DNA of 64,000 nt from Gymnopus androsaceus JB14 (taxonomy: Eukaryota; Basidiomycota; Agaricomycetes; Agaricales; Omphalotaceae). Where the stretch lies: contig ML769415.1 in assembly GCA_009733575.1 (NCBI GenBank), forward strand, positions 138,524 through 202,523, read 5' to 3'. Positions 63,866-64,000 of this stretch are shown here, one piece after another (the stretch's first letter is position 1; every line of letters starts with the position of its first letter). Below the pieces are notes generated by a model. It was not told where the DNA came from, did no database searches, and saw only the letters and a list, made by a program, of their open reading frames with translations. The position numbers and the translations under genes were made by a program.

Positions 63866-64000
63866 TTAGGCAGCCGTGATGGTGAAAGTAGCAGTCACAG
63901 CGAAAAGGTCTTGGGCGTTATTGCTGTTTGCAATCAAATAAATTCGTGCCCGCAAGTTAAAAATAGTTTGTGCTTACTTTGGATTGATGGCCTGCAACGT
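63866..64000 (-). CDS. Second Kre9/Knh1-like gene, 3' end only in window
   Basis: Minus strand: a TAA at 63866-63868 ends VTATFTITAA, preceded by NNAQDLFA-like text, an intron, and the exon encoding TLQAINP at the window edge. It matches the last two exons of the gene at 58523-59496 with few changes. Whether the rest is intact cannot be seen. Confidence 0.7.

Larger units (their letters stand above)
61990..64000. repeat. Segmental duplication block C, right copy (direct; cut by window end)
   Basis: This is a direct copy of about 55178-58650: the NTF2-like gene's 3' part, a shortened version of the degenerate repeat region (57296-58522), and the 3' end of the Kre9/Knh1-like gene. The source interval is about 3.5 kb and the copy about 2.0 kb so far, because of deletions. 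Confidence 0.85.

Overview
The window comes from a filamentous basidiomycete, most likely an Agaricomycete. Genes lie on both strands and are cut by many introns of about 45-65 bp with GT-AG ends and CTAAT-like branch points. The recognisable proteins (Sec23, condensin CAP-G, NDUFB7, protein-L-isoaspartate methyltransferase, Kre9/Knh1-type and CFEM secreted proteins, GH28, P450) have a fungal character. There are no operons, rRNA or CRISPR arrays. Spliced models given below were joined by hand from splice signals and reading phase.

Layout. Positions 1-6.5 kb hold debris: a P450 C-terminal fragment, a small secreted-protein gene split by a 1.37 kb foldback transposon, and a degenerate GH28 polygalacturonase. 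Positions 7.8-17.3 kb hold a coiled-coil protein, a long Ser/Pro-rich protein of unknown function and a complete PCMT gene. Positions 18-22.2 kb hold a decayed tandem SDR split by a 1.0 kb element with a 9-bp target duplication, and an F-box gene. Positions 22.5-40.4 kb are the housekeeping core: NDUFB7 (with a 15-nt exon), condensin subunit 3, a small basic protein, SEC23, a CFEM protein, and a second, divergent condensin subunit 3. Positions 40.1-53.7 kb are a direct segmental duplication carrying two decayed gamma-butyrobetaine-hydroxylase-like copies, two small YHGT-motif genes, paired membrane-protein genes and a third condensin-3 fragment. Positions 53.9-64 kb hold an NTF2-like (Mex67-like) gene, a two-domain Kre9/Knh1-like secreted protein, the intact copy of the split secreted-protein gene, a second P450 fragment, and a truncated direct copy of the NTF2-like/Kre9 region that runs off the window end.

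The genome logic is a conserved core flanked by recently duplicated, fast-decaying accessory DNA. One block (about 418-4110) recurs inverted at about 59528-61802, so a 55 kb stretch is bracketed by inverted repeats. Two further blocks are direct duplications. Paralogue pairs allow dating of damage: the intact secreted-protein gene at 60169 shows the empty site of the foldback insertion at 1821-3190.

Several genes, including the normally essential SEC23, show single-base frame breaks against an otherwise well-kept frame. Some of these may be consensus errors rather than mutations, so disrupted calls are given with moderate confidence.
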